Positions 6,847 to 15,288 of a stretch of DNA of 41,312 bases are shown in pieces. Position 1 is the stretch's first letter. Each line of letters opens with the position of its first letter. The translations under genes were made by a program, and so were the position numbers. The notes under the pieces are model-generated. The model had not been told where the DNA came from. It saw only the letters and a program-made list of their open reading frames with translations, and ran no database searches. Source of the stretch: CAYNFP01 sp964492595 (GTDB lineage: Bacteria; Bacillota_I; Bacilli_A; RF39; UBA660); the NCBI GenBank assembly GCA_964492595.1, contig CAZBKY010000003.1, positions 1 to 41,312 on the forward strand, given 5' to 3'.

Positions 6847-7191
6847 ATTTATTTAATCCCCAAAAAAATAGTTTTGTAACTGATTGAGAAGAAAATGATG
6901 AAAAGTTAAGATTATTTATTTTAAATCGTTTCAAGAAAATTAAAATAATATAAAAAAATTTAATAAACTATATCTATATATCATACTCTCACATTTCCTT
7001 TGTTTTTTTAATTAGATATTTATAATTTTTATCCCAACAAAATTTTCTTTGTTGATTATTTAATATTTTTCAAAAAAAATACATAGGGTTTTTCACTAGT
7101 CAATACTTCATCGAATCCTGATGAATAATATCTTGTACTATAATATGTTATTTACAGATATTTAATTTATCTTGTATTGTTATTCTAATTT
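6847..7191. other. Non-coding gap before the tRNA-Leu unit
   Basis: AT-rich, with no credible gene. A 31-codon open stretch on the minus strand (7059-7151, stop at 7056) lacks a start codon and may be a decayed gene end. CAACAAA/TTTGTTG near 7035-7053 can form a hairpin. Confidence 0.4.
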
Positions 7192-7260
7192 AAAAAGCTC
7201 CCTTCAGTTTGTGAAGTTGTATCTTTATTATACAACTCACATTCCAACTTTTGGAAGCCA
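7192..7260 (-). terminator. Structured trailer and probable terminator of tRNA-Leu
   Basis: Reading on the minus strand after the tRNA there are two perfect small hairpins (TTCCAA/TTGGAA and GTTGTAT/ATACAAC), then GGGAGC and a T-run. GGGAGC can also pair back to GCTTCC, so alternative folds exist. The final GC stem plus T-run is a plausible terminator. Confidence 0.5.
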
Positions 7261-7273
7261 TTTCACTCATATC

Positions 7274-7358
7274 TGGTGCAGGTGAAGGGACTTGAACCCC
7301 CATGAGTTGCCTCGCTAGATCCTAAGTCTAGTGCGTCTGCCAGTTTCGCCACACCTGC
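7274..7358 (-). tRNA. tRNA-Leu (anticodon TAG)
   Basis: 85 bases with a long variable arm, as in class II tRNAs. Acceptor GCAGGTG/CACCTGC, anticodon stem CTAGA/TCTAG with loop CTTAGGA (anticodon TAG), T arm with GGTTCAAGTCC, and an encoded CCA end (7274-7276 on the plus strand). Confidence 0.96.
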
Positions 7359-7376
7359 AATAACAATGCATAACAA

Positions 7377-7405
7377 ATTATACACGTTACTTGTGAAATT
7401 TTCAA
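7377..7405 (-). promoter_or_regulatory. Promoter of tRNA-Leu
   Basis: On the minus strand TTGAAA (7405-7400), 17-bp spacer, TATAAT (7382-7377), about 18 bases before the tRNA 5' end. Confidence 0.75.
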
Positions 7406-7528
7406 GCATTTTGAATTAAAAAGTCAAAAAATATGACTGAAATTACCGAAATTTAATAAAATATTAAAATATTAAAGTTTTAAATTTTTATAAATATAAA
7501 AAAGAATAAATTATTTTTAAATGTCTGC

Positions 7529-7558
7529 TTGACATTTTTTATTTTGTTGATATATAAT
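7529..7558 (+). promoter_or_regulatory. Promoter of the MarR/ABC operon
   Basis: TTGACA (7529-7534), 18-bp spacer, TATAAT (7553-7558). The start site near 7565 falls just before an inverted repeat. Confidence 0.8.
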
Positions 7559-7572
7559 GTTTATAATTGAAT

Positions 7573-7588
7573 TGTTAGAATACTAACA
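7573..7588. promoter_or_regulatory. Inverted repeat, likely MarR operator
   Basis: TGTTAG-AATA-CTAACA: perfect 6-bp arms, 16 bp overall, just downstream of the expected transcription start and 21 bases before the marR ATG. Position and dyad symmetry fit an autoregulatory site for the MarR dimer. Confidence 0.65.
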
Positions 7589-7609
7589 TTATTAAAGGGG
7601 ATATTATTT

Positions 7610-8056
7610 ATGAATGGAGAATTAAAAGTTATAGTTGAAATGAAAAAAATATTTAATATGCTCAAAAGATATGCAGATAATAATATTGAACAATTGCATC
7701 ATAGTGATTTAACTCCAGTTCAAACGATTGTGTTGGGATATATTAGTGAAAATTCAAACAGAGATTTGTTTCAACGAGATATAGAAATGGCATTTAATAT
7801 TAGAAGATCAACAGTTACTAATATTATACAAACGATTGAAAGAAAAGGCTTTATTAAAAGAGAATCTGTTAAAAATGATGCAAGGTTAAAAAAAATAATA
7901 TTGACAGATAAATCAATTAAATTAAGTGAAACTTTTAAAAAAGTTATGGATTCATTAGAAGAAAAAATAAAAGAAGGTATTACAGAGGAAGAATTTAAAT
8001 CATTTTTTTATGTAATGGAAAAGATAATTAAAAATTTAGAAGACAATAATAAATAA
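7610..8056 (+). CDS. MarR-family transcriptional regulator
   Basis: 148 residues, normal for MarR. It has the winged-helix core: helix LTPVQTIVLGYI, the recognition region RDIEMAFNIRRSTVTNIIQTIERKG (split here by its wing), wing residues around KNDARLKKIILT, and dimer helices at both ends. MarR proteins commonly repress drug-efflux genes and release DNA on ligand binding. The gene lies directly upstream of, and in the same direction as, two ABC exporter genes, with a palindrome at its own promoter, so it probably controls itself and the exporter. Confidence 0.92.
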   Translation: MNGELKVIVEMKKIFNMLKRYADNNIEQLHHSDLTPVQTIVLGYISENSNRDLFQRDIEMAFNIRRSTVTNIIQTIERKGFIKRESVKNDARLKKIILTDKSIKLSETFKKVMDSLEEKIKEGITEEEFKSFFYVMEKIIKNLEDNNK

Positions 8057-8090
8057 GTAAGTAAAAGTATATTATAATATGATAGCTGAC

Positions 8091-8120
8091 ATTTGATTGG
8101 GAAATAGAACTGAATCAAAT
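8091..8120 (+). promoter_or_regulatory. Stem-loop between marR and the ABC genes
   Basis: ATTTGATT (8091-8098) pairs with AATCAAAT (8113-8120) across 14 bases, with no T-run after it. A TATAAT at 8073-8078 lies just upstream. It may stabilise or process the transcript; its role is unknown. Confidence 0.35.
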
Positions 8121-8187
8121 ATATTAATAACAAACCTAACAAATATAATTATTAATAATTTAGTTAACAAAATACTAGGAGAAAAAT

Positions 8188-9948
8188 ATGATTAAAATTT
8201 TAAGATATTTAAAAACAAAAGAATGGCTACAAGCATTGATTTGCTTAATATTAATAATTATACAGGTTTGGCTTGATTTAAAATTGCCTGAATATATGTC
8301 AGAAATAACTAGGCTTGTTCAAACCCCAGGAAGCATAATGAAAAATATATGGATCTCGGGTGGATACATGCTTCTTTGTGCATTAGGAAGTTTCATAAGT
8401 GCAATTATAGTTGGATACTTTTCAGCCCGTATTGCATCTTCTTTTTCACAAAGACTTCGCAGTCAAATATTCACTAAAGTAGATTCTTTTTCAATGGAAG
8501 AAATAAGACGTTTTTCTACTGCAAGTTTAATAACACGCTCTACAAATGATATTACTCAAGTTCAAATGTTTATTACAATGGGATTACAATTAATTATCAA
8601 AGCACCTATTATGGCAATTTGGGCAATAACTAAAATAGCGGGGAAAGGTTTTGAATGGAGTCTTGCAACAGGCGGGGCTCTTGGAATTGTATTATTAACA
8701 GTTATATTTATAATGATATTTGTAGTACCAAAATTCAAAAAAATGCAAATTCTTACTGATAATATAACTAGTATAGCTAGAGAAAACCTGACCGGTGTAC
8801 GTGTGGTTCGCGCTTATAATGCTGAAAAGTATCAAGAAGAAAAGTTTGAAAAAGCAAATGATGAACTTACAAGCACAACTCTATTTACAAATAAATCTAT
8901 GTCTATAATGATGCCTGTAATGACAATAGTTATGAGTGGACTTTCACTTGTAATCTATTGGATAGGTGCATATCTAATAGACTCTGCTCAGGTAATGGAT
9001 AAATTAATAATATTTTCAGACATGGTAGTATTTAGTCAATATGCAATGCAAGTTATAATGAGTTTTATGATGCTTATTATGATATTTATTATGTTACCAA
9101 GAGCAAGCGTTTCTGTAAAACGTATTAATGAGGTTCTTGATACTGAACCAAAAATTTTAGATGGGAGTGAAACAGAAGGTAAATCTGGAATCGTTGGTGA
9201 AGTGGAATTTAGAAATGTTAGTTTCAGATATCCTGATGCTTCAGAATTTGTTTTAGAAAATATTAGTTTTATTGCTAAAAAGGGGGAAACCCTGGCTTTT
9301 ATAGGTTCAACTGGTAGTGGCAAATCTACACTTATAAATCTTGTGCCTCGTTTCTTCGATGTAACAGAAGGTGAGATACTTATAGATGGTATTAATGTTA
9401 AAGATTATAAACTTGAAGCACTTCTTAATAAAATAGGTTATGTTCCACAAAAAGCAGTAATATTTAAAGGAACCGTAGAATCTAATGTGACCTATGGTGA
9501 TAATGGTGAAAAGAATAGGGAAATTGATGAAGTAAAAAAAGCCGTTAAAATCGCTCAGGCAAAAAATTTTGTAGAAAAAATGAAGAAAAATTATAAATCT
9601 GACATTGCTCAGGAAGGAACAAATATATCTGGCGGACAAAAACAAAGATTAGCAATTGCACGTGCAATTTATAGAAATCCAGAAATCTATATTTTTGATG
9701 ATTCGTTTTCTGCACTTGATTATAAAACAGATCGCATTTTACGTAATGAGTTAAAAAAAGAAACTAGAGGAATCACAACCTTAATAGTTGCACAAAGAAT
9801 AGGTACTATTATGAGTGCAGATAAAATAATTGTACTTGATGAAGGAAAGATTGTTGGTACTGGAACACATAAAGAATTATTAGAAAAATGTAAAATATAT
9901 AAAGAAATCGCTATGTCACAATTAAGTGAAGAGGAGTTAAAGTCATGA
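8188..9948 (+). CDS. ABC exporter half-transporter, degenerate-ATPase partner
   Basis: 586 residues: six membrane helices (about 15-315) then an ATP-binding domain. Walker A GSTGSGKST lies near 373 and signature ISGGQKQR near 481. The Walker B reads IYIFDDSFSALD, with Asp where the catalytic Glu is expected, and the switch His is Gln (VAQRIGTI). This is the pattern of the non-catalytic partner in heterodimeric exporters such as TM287/288 or BmrCD. The next gene starts inside its stop codon (4-base overlap), so the two are coupled. Multidrug efflux is likely from the MarR context; the substrate is not visible. Confidence 0.93.
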   Translation: MIKILRYLKTKEWLQALICLILIIIQVWLDLKLPEYMSEITRLVQTPGSIMKNIWISGGYMLLCALGSFISAIIVGYFSARIASSFSQRLRSQIFTKVDSFSMEEIRRFSTASLITRSTNDITQVQMFITMGLQLIIKAPIMAIWAITKIAGKGFEWSLATGGALGIVLLTVIFIMIFVVPKFKKMQILTDNITSIARENLTGVRVVRAYNAEKYQEEKFEKANDELTSTTLFTNKSMSIMMPVMTIVMSGLSLVIYWIGAYLIDSAQVMDKLIIFSDMVVFSQYAMQVIMSFMMLIMIFIMLPRASVSVKRINEVLDTEPKILDGSETEGKSGIVGEVEFRNVSFRYPDASEFVLENISFIAKKGETLAFIGSTGSGKSTLINLVPRFFDVTEGEILIDGINVKDYKLEALLNKIGYVPQKAVIFKGTVESNVTYGDNGEKNREIDEVKKAVKIAQAKNFVEKMKKNYKSDIAQEGTNISGGQKQRLAIARAIYRNPEIYIFDDSFSALDYKTDRILRNELKKETRGITTLIVAQRIGTIMSADKIIVLDEGKIVGTGTHKELLEKCKIYKEIAMSQLSEEELKS

Positions 9949-11807
9949 AAGAAAAAGAAAACATTAAAAAAAGCAGTGGCTTCGGTAGACCTTTCTCACC
10001 ATTAGGTGCTAATAGTGGCGAAAAAGCTAAAGAATTTAAAAAAACCTGGATTAAACTAATAAGATACTGTAAAGATTATATGCCTATTATCATAATTGGA
10101 CTTGTTATTTGTGCGATAGCAACAGTATTTCAGTTTTTAGGGCCAGATAAATTAAAAGATATGACAAATGAGATTATAAAAGGACTGCCAGCACTAATAA
10201 ATAATAAACCTGTACTTGGAGTAATGGATATGGAAGTGATAGTTAATATTGCATGGATACTTGTATTCTTTTATGCCTCTTCTGGAATTCTAGGATTTAT
10301 AGAAAATTTTATAATGGCTATAGTATCAGCGAAAGTATCAAAAAAACTAAGAACAGGTATTTCTCAAAAAATTAATAAAATACCACTTAAATATTATGAT
10401 AAAACTAGTTACGGGAACATTATAAGTCGTATAACAAATGATGTAGATACTATTGGTCAAACATTAAATCAAAGTCTTGATTCTCTAGTTAGGGCAGTTA
10501 TAATGTTTTTAGGTTCGTTATTTATGATGTTTCATACTAACTGGATTATGGCATTAACTGCTATTATTTCAACTATTATTGGATTTGCATTAATGATGAT
10601 TATCATATCAAAGTCTCAAAAGTATTTTAACGCACAACAAAAAGAACTTGGCGATATTAATGGACATATTGAAGAAATTTATTCGAATCATAATGTTGTT
10701 AAAGCATACAATGGTGGAAAAGATGCAAAAAAGATATTTGAAGTTATTAATAAATCTCTTTTTGAAAGTGGATGGAAATCACAATTCATGTCTGGATTGA
10801 TGATGCCTATTATGAGTTTTATTGGAAATTTCGGATATGTAGCAGTTTGCGTGGTGGGCGCTGCACTTACTATGAATGGAACTATTTCATTTGGAGTGAT
10901 AGTTGCATTTATGTTATATATACGTTTATTTACTCAACCTTTATCCCAATTGGCCCAAGCTGCACAATCTTTACAAAGAACAGCCGCGGCAAGTGAACGT
11001 GTATTTGAATTCTTTGATGAAGAAGAATTATCAGATGAAAGGGAAAAAATAATTAAATTAGAAAAAGTCAAAGGAGATGTGGAGTTTAAAAATGTTCGTT
11101 TTGGCTATGAAAAAGACAAAATAATTATTAATGATTTTTCTGCTAAAGTAGAGTCAGGACAAAAAATTGCAATTGTCGGTCCAACAGGCGCTGGAAAAAC
11201 AACTATGGTAAATTTACTGATGCGTTTTTATGAGATTGATAAGGGGGATATACTTTTAGATGGCATATCTACAAAAGCAGTTACAAGAGAAAATGTACAT
11301 AATCAATTCTGCATGGTATTACAAGATACTTGGTTATTTGATGGAACAATTAAAGAAAATATTATATACAGTAAAGCAAATGTAACGGAGGAAGAGGTAA
11401 TAAATGCCTGCAAGGCCGTAGGCATTCATCACTTTATTAAAACATTACCAAAAGGGTATGATACAATTTTAAATGATAGTGTCAGTTTATCAGCAGGACA
11501 AAAACAACTTATTACCATTGCAAGAGCAATGATTCAAAATGCACCATTATTAATACTTGATGAAGCCACAAGTTCAGTTGATACCCGTACAGAAAGAATT
11601 GTTCAGGAAGCTATGAATAAATTGACTCAAGGTAGAACTTCATTTGTAATTGCACATAGACTTTCCACTATAAAAAATTCAGATTTAATTATTGTAATGA
11701 AAGATGGAGATATTGTTGAAAGTGGAAGCCATAAAAAGCTCCTTGATAAAAAGGGTTTCTATGCTGAACTTTATAATAGTCAATTTGAGCAAGCGGATAA
11801 TTTTTAA
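9945..11807 (+). CDS. ABC exporter half-transporter, catalytic-ATPase partner
   Basis: 620 residues. A ~45-residue cytoplasmic extension (GFGRPFSPLGAN), as in YfiC-like partners, precedes six membrane helices (about 50-350). The ATPase domain has Walker A GPTGAGKTT near 412, Walker B LLILDEATSSVD with the catalytic Glu, and a normal switch His (IAHRLSTI). Its own signature is altered to LSAGQ. In heterodimers this signature faces the degenerate site of the partner, so the two sets of changes are complementary. It follows the first half-transporter with overlapping stop and start. Confidence 0.93.
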   Translation: MKEKENIKKSSGFGRPFSPLGANSGEKAKEFKKTWIKLIRYCKDYMPIIIIGLVICAIATVFQFLGPDKLKDMTNEIIKGLPALINNKPVLGVMDMEVIVNIAWILVFFYASSGILGFIENFIMAIVSAKVSKKLRTGISQKINKIPLKYYDKTSYGNIISRITNDVDTIGQTLNQSLDSLVRAVIMFLGSLFMMFHTNWIMALTAIISTIIGFALMMIIISKSQKYFNAQQKELGDINGHIEEIYSNHNVVKAYNGGKDAKKIFEVINKSLFESGWKSQFMSGLMMPIMSFIGNFGYVAVCVVGAALTMNGTISFGVIVAFMLYIRLFTQPLSQLAQAAQSLQRTAAASERVFEFFDEEELSDEREKIIKLEKVKGDVEFKNVRFGYEKDKIIINDFSAKVESGQKIAIVGPTGAGKTTMVNLLMRFYEIDKGDILLDGISTKAVTRENVHNQFCMVLQDTWLFDGTIKENIIYSKANVTEEEVINACKAVGIHHFIKTLPKGYDTILNDSVSLSAGQKQLITIARAMIQNAPLLILDEATSSVDTRTERIVQEAMNKLTQGRTSFVIAHRLSTIKNSDLIIVMKDGDIVESGSHKKLLDKKGFYAELYNSQFEQADNF

Positions 11808-11947
11808 TTAATTTAGTAATAAAAAATTGTAAATACTGAAAAAATTAACCCGTAAAAACGGCTATGAACTTAGTGATGAAAAATATATAAAGAAAGATTC
11901 TTAATTCAAAAGAGTTAAAAATATTAAATATAATAGGAGATTTTCAA

Positions 11948-12480
11948 ATGATACACATAACTTATTACAGTTCACCAATTGGTAAGTTGTTATTGGCAAG
12001 TAAAAATAATAAATTAACTGGGATTTGGATAGAGGGACAAAAATATTATCTGCAAAACTTAAAAAGCGAAACTAAAGAAAATAATGATGAAGAAATATTT
12101 ATAAAAACAAAGAAATGGTTAGATAAATATTTTAATGGCGAAAATCCTAAAATATCAGATTTAGAATTACAACCTATGGGAAGCAAGTTCAGACAAAATG
12201 TATGGAGATTATTATGTGAAATTCCTTATGGAAAAGTAACAACTTACGGATATCTTGCTAAGAAAATAACTCAAGAAATGAAAATAAAAAACATGTCATC
12301 ACAAGCAGTAGGAGGGGCAGCGGGGCACAATCCAATATCTATTATTATTCCATGTCATAGAGTTGTAGGAAAAAGTGGCAATTTAACTGTTATGCTGGTG
12401 GAATAGATAAAAAAATAAAATTACTTGAATTGGAAAATGTAGATATGTCTAATTTCTATATGCCTGTAAATAAGAAATAA
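11948..12480 (+). pseudogene. ogt: Methylated-DNA-protein cysteine methyltransferase, frameshifted near the C-terminus
   Basis: Repairs O6-methylguanine by moving the methyl group to its own Cys. The N-terminal ribonuclease-like region, the helix-turn-helix (FRQNVWRLLCEIPYGKVTTYG) split by its loop, and the active-site PCHRV (Cys ~136) are intact. After GNLT the frame reads VMLVE and stops at 12406. Adding one G beside 12389 restores GYAGGIDKK and an open frame to 12480, exactly as the family expects. So this is a one-base deletion, real or a sequencing error. As written, the protein keeps its catalytic Cys but loses the last helix. Confidence 0.85.
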
Positions 12481-12494
12481 TAAAAATTTCAAAC

Positions 12495-12523
12495 TTTACA
12501 GCATATTATGTTTATGTTATAGT
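12495..12523 (+). promoter_or_regulatory. Promoter of miaA
   Basis: TTTACA (12495-12500), 17-bp spacer, TATAGT (12518-12523), 21 bases before the ATG. Confidence 0.6.
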
Positions 12524-12544
12524 TTAAAAGAAAGTGAGTTTATT

Positions 12545-13447
12545 ATGAATTTACCCAAATTAATAGTTATTTTAGGAACAAATGCTTCTGGTAAAAGTTC
12601 AATTGCAATAGAACTTGCTAAAAAGTACAATGGTGAAATAATATCGTCTGATTCTCGTCAAGTATATCGTGGACTTAACTTAGGATCTGGGAAAATCACT
12701 TTAGAAGAGATGAATGAAGTACCTCATTATATGTTAGATATTATTAATCCAAATGACCCGTTTTCAGTGGCTGATTTTCAAAAGCAGGCATACACAATTA
12801 TTGATGATATAATAAAAAGAGGAAAACAACCTTTTTTAGTAGGTGGAACAGGTTTGTATATTAAAGCAGTAGTGGATGGATATGTATTTTCTGATATGAA
12901 ACGCAATTTAAATTTAATAAAAGAATTGGAAGACAAAGACATAAGTGAACTAACAGAAATGTTATCAAAGCAAGTAAGAACTGATAAAATATCAATCGAT
13001 TTAAAAAACAAAAGACGCATTATAAGGGCCTTGGAAAAAATTTCTTATGGTATTGATATTTATAAAGAGCCAAAATGCATGCCGAAATATGAAACACTGC
13101 AGTTAGGTATAACCTGGCCTAAAGAAATCCTGCATAAAAGAATCGATCAAAGATTAACTGATCGTATAGATCAAGGAATGATCGAAGAAGTTGAACAACT
13201 TATAAAAAATGGTGCAACCTATGAATTTTTATATAATCTAGGTTTGGAATATAGATATATTCAGTGGTATTTAACCGGGAAATTTAATTCTTTGGATGAA
13301 TTTTACTGTGAAATGAGTAAAGCAATAAAGCGCTTTTCCAAAAGACAAATGACATGGTTCAAAAAAGATAAAAGAATTGTGTGGTTGTCTATGGAAAATG
13401 ATTATATAAATCAAGCGATTAAAAAAATTGATGATTTTATACCATAA
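12545..13447 (+). CDS. miaA: tRNA dimethylallyltransferase (MiaA)
   Basis: Adds an isopentenyl group to A37 of tRNAs that read UNN codons. 300 residues, normal length. The P-loop is GTNASGKSS rather than the usual GPTAxGKT; then SDSRQVYRGL, VPHYMLDI, LVGGTGLYI and the C-terminal RFSKRQMTWFKKD match MiaA. The usual 'GIGYKE' region reads NLGLEYRYI. These changes suggest a divergent subfamily, but all functional blocks are in order. It has its own promoter and is probably a single-gene unit. Confidence 0.92.
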   Translation: MNLPKLIVILGTNASGKSSIAIELAKKYNGEIISSDSRQVYRGLNLGSGKITLEEMNEVPHYMLDIINPNDPFSVADFQKQAYTIIDDIIKRGKQPFLVGGTGLYIKAVVDGYVFSDMKRNLNLIKELEDKDISELTEMLSKQVRTDKISIDLKNKRRIIRALEKISYGIDIYKEPKCMPKYETLQLGITWPKEILHKRIDQRLTDRIDQGMIEEVEQLIKNGATYEFLYNLGLEYRYIQWYLTGKFNSLDEFYCEMSKAIKRFSKRQMTWFKKDKRIVWLSMENDYINQAIKKIDDFIP

Positions 13448-13580
13448 TTCATTTGATATGAATATATTAATGCAAAATAAATACATTTTTTTTTATTCTC
13501 ATTAATTTATAAATATATTAAAAAAGTTTGTTTTTAAATCATTTTTTATTCAACAGTTTAAAAATATTTTTAAACAATTA
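13448..13580. other. AT-rich gap after miaA
   Basis: No gene seen. A T-run near 13488-13496 follows miaA but no clear hairpin precedes it. Confidence 0.4.
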
Positions 13581-13609
13581 TTGAAATATAAGTGACTTTT
13601 TGATATATT
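13581..13609 (+). promoter_or_regulatory. Promoter of the small-envelope-protein cluster
   Basis: TTGAAA (13581-13586), 17-bp spacer, TATATT (13604-13609), ahead of three tightly spaced genes. Confidence 0.55.
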
Positions 13610-13629
13610 TATTATGGTAGGTAAAGATA

Positions 13630-13914
13630 ATGAAAAATAACACTGATTCCAAATTTATAAAATATTGTATATCACTCATAATAATTGCCTGGGGATTTTT
13701 GGTAATTATAGATTATTATATGACTAAGCACGATAAAGACCCTTTGTTTTGTGTATCAAATGTAGTTATAGAAGAGGAAGATGGTTATGTTACTGTATGC
13801 AAAGGATTAGGTTATAAATATTATTTATATAAAAAAGATTCTTATAGTTTAAAAAAATTTGTACCATTTTGGATAAAAGATAGTGGGGAAGATCAATATG
13901 AAAACAATGATTAA
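13630..13914 (+). CDS. Small single-pass membrane protein
   Basis: 94 residues: a short basic N-terminus, one membrane helix (about 10-29), then an extracellular domain with DPLFCVSN...CKGLGYKYYLYKK. The pair of Cys residues may form a disulfide. It shares a pattern (N/D-x-x-P-[LI]-F, then G-[LI]-G-Y) with the protein encoded at 14339, so the two are probably diverged paralogues. I recognise the pattern from uncharacterised Gram-positive membrane proteins but know no function. Its end overlaps the next gene by 17 bases. Confidence 0.7.
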   Translation: MKNNTDSKFIKYCISLIIIAWGFLVIIDYYMTKHDKDPLFCVSNVVIEEEDGYVTVCKGLGYKYYLYKKDSYSLKKFVPFWIKDSGEDQYENND

Positions 13915-14311
13915 AATATTTTTGGCGGCTTTATTTGTTTTTTTATTATCCGGATGCAAAGAAAAAACAAATGATGATAATAAAATAATATATCCCGACA
14001 TAGAAAAATTTGATTATTCCACTTTAGAAAGCATGAATGCTTATACTATAATTGATAATTTAAAATATGAATATACGTTTTATTTTGAAGATGATGTTTG
14101 TATTAATGCTTTAGTAAAAATAGAGTTTAAAACAAATGAAGAAGCCTTAAGCTTTTATAACGGTATTAAAGATAGTGTGAATTATTATGAAGTAAATATA
14201 AATGATAATATTATACAATATTACCATGATATTGAAAATTTTTCATATGCAATGTATCCAAAAAATACATTGATTGAACTGATACAAAAAGAAGATTTTG
14301 TTGTAGAATAA
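13898..14311 (+). CDS. Putative lipoprotein
   Basis: 137 residues with a type II signal peptide: basic start, hydrophobic stretch, and lipobox LLSGC (Cys ~22), so it should be lipid-anchored outside the membrane. I choose the ATG at 13898 (MKTMIKIF), which has a GGGGAAG ribosome site; a GTG at 13883 would extend it without purpose. The mature part is acidic, Tyr/Asn-rich and matches no family known to me. It overlaps the preceding membrane-protein gene and precedes another, forming a three-gene envelope cluster. Confidence 0.75.
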   Translation: MKTMIKIFLAALFVFLLSGCKEKTNDDNKIIYPDIEKFDYSTLESMNAYTIIDNLKYEYTFYFEDDVCINALVKIEFKTNEEALSFYNGIKDSVNYYEVNINDNIIQYYHDIENFSYAMYPKNTLIELIQKEDFVVE

Positions 14312-14338
14312 ATTTTTATAGTAGGAGTGGTATATTAA

Positions 14339-15019
14339 ATGAATAATATTATAAGAAAAAAGAAAAATATTTTGAAAGTATTAATTGCTATGGGTTTTAT
14401 TGGGGTGTTGGGAATTGTTCTTTATATAATTGGAACATTAGATTATATTAGGGCTATGAATGATAAAAAACCTATATTTACTTATCATACAGTAAATGTT
14501 TCAAACTTAGATATAACTAGAGTAGGATTTGAAGATACTTTATTACCTAATGTAGAAGGCACTATATACTATGGGATTGGTTATAATATTTCAATTTGTG
14601 ATAATGATACAGGAAATTATATTTTTGGGCTAGGTCATAAGCAAAAAGAATCTTGTTTTACCAGTTTGACTTGCACTCAAATAGATGATTTAAATATTAA
14701 AAAATCTTTTGAATATTCATTTTTTGATGGTAAATTATATCTCATAAATCAAACTCATATAGTACCTATCGAAAACACAGATCAAACAGAAGAAGAATTT
14801 GAATTAGGGATTATGAAACTTAATGATATAAAAGGTTGCTCGGCATCTTTCAAAAAAATAAATGATACATATGAAGTAGTAGAAATATGCAATTTATTTA
14901 ATATGTCAGACGGTGATATTTATGAGGTTTACCAAACATACCATTCATCTTTAGAACAAACAAAAACAACAAAAGATGAAATTATTGATTATTATGATAA
15001 ATGGATGGTATGTAAATAA
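14339..15019 (+). CDS. Single-pass membrane protein, paralogue of the 94-aa protein
   Basis: 226 residues with one N-terminal membrane helix (about 12-34) and a ~190-residue outer domain. The segment NDKKPIFTYHTV...GTIYYGIGYNISICDN is an expanded version of the core seen in the 94-residue protein at 13630. Six Cys in the outer region could form disulfides. A ribosome site (AGGAGTGG) precedes the ATG, 27 bases after the lipoprotein gene. Function unknown; surface sensing or envelope maintenance would be guesses. Confidence 0.7.
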   Translation: MNNIIRKKKNILKVLIAMGFIGVLGIVLYIIGTLDYIRAMNDKKPIFTYHTVNVSNLDITRVGFEDTLLPNVEGTIYYGIGYNISICDNDTGNYIFGLGHKQKESCFTSLTCTQIDDLNIKKSFEYSFFDGKLYLINQTHIVPIENTDQTEEEFELGIMKLNDIKGCSASFKKINDTYEVVEICNLFNMSDGDIYEVYQTYHSSLEQTKTTKDEIIDYYDKWMVCK

Positions 15020-15039
15020 ATAATTTATTTGGATAATAT

Positions 15040-15069
15040 TTGATACAAAAGGATTATATATGTTATAAT
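15040..15069 (+). promoter_or_regulatory. Promoter of the structured RNA
   Basis: TTGATA (15040-15045), 18-bp spacer, TATAAT (15064-15069), giving a start near 15076, exactly at the base of the closing stem of the RNA. Confidence 0.7.
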
Positions 15070-15076
15070 TAAATTA

Positions 15077-15254
15077 ACCTAGGAATAATGATAGCTAAAA
15101 TATAATAAACCAACATATTAGTAATGGGAATCTAATTAGATACTGGTGTTGAATACTAAGAAATATCTTAGGATCCTAAAAGTGTTTATGTGATGCCCCC
15201 CTCGTACGTGTACGAGTTTAATAACTTTTAGCGCCGTATTCTTGGGTATTTTTT
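15077..15254 (+). ncRNA. ssrS: Structured small RNA, candidate 6S RNA
   Basis: About 178 bases with its own promoter and no reading frame. The first 11 bases (15077-15087) pair with 15237-15247, directly followed by a T-run, so the closing stem also ends the transcript. Inside are CTAAGA/TCTTAG, CTAAAAG/CTTTTAG, a perfect 7-bp hairpin CTCGTAC/GTACGAG (15201-15216) and an arm closed by CAACA/TGTTG. Length, a long closed rod with an internal open region, and the neighbouring rarA gene (from memory, 6S lies near rarA in Bacillus relatives) suggest 6S RNA, which binds the RNA polymerase sigma-A holoenzyme. RNase P, SRP RNA and tmRNA do not fit its size or motifs. Confidence 0.55.
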
Positions 15255-15288
15255 ATGAAAATAAGTATTTTAAAAACAAAAAAGAAAA

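Noticed and set aside
7056..7151. 31-codon open stretch on the minus strand (YYSSGFDEV, ending FFLKNIK)
   Set aside because: No start codon and no ribosome site; too short to call even as a gene remnant.
11820..11905. Open stretch after the ABC genes (LTRKNGYELSDEKYIKKDS)
   Set aside because: No usable start and a stop just upstream; possibly a decayed gene but not distinguishable from chance.
15077..15254. RNase P RNA, tmRNA or SRP RNA
   Set aside because: Too short for RNase P or tmRNA, and the conserved SRP GGAA-loop arm is missing.
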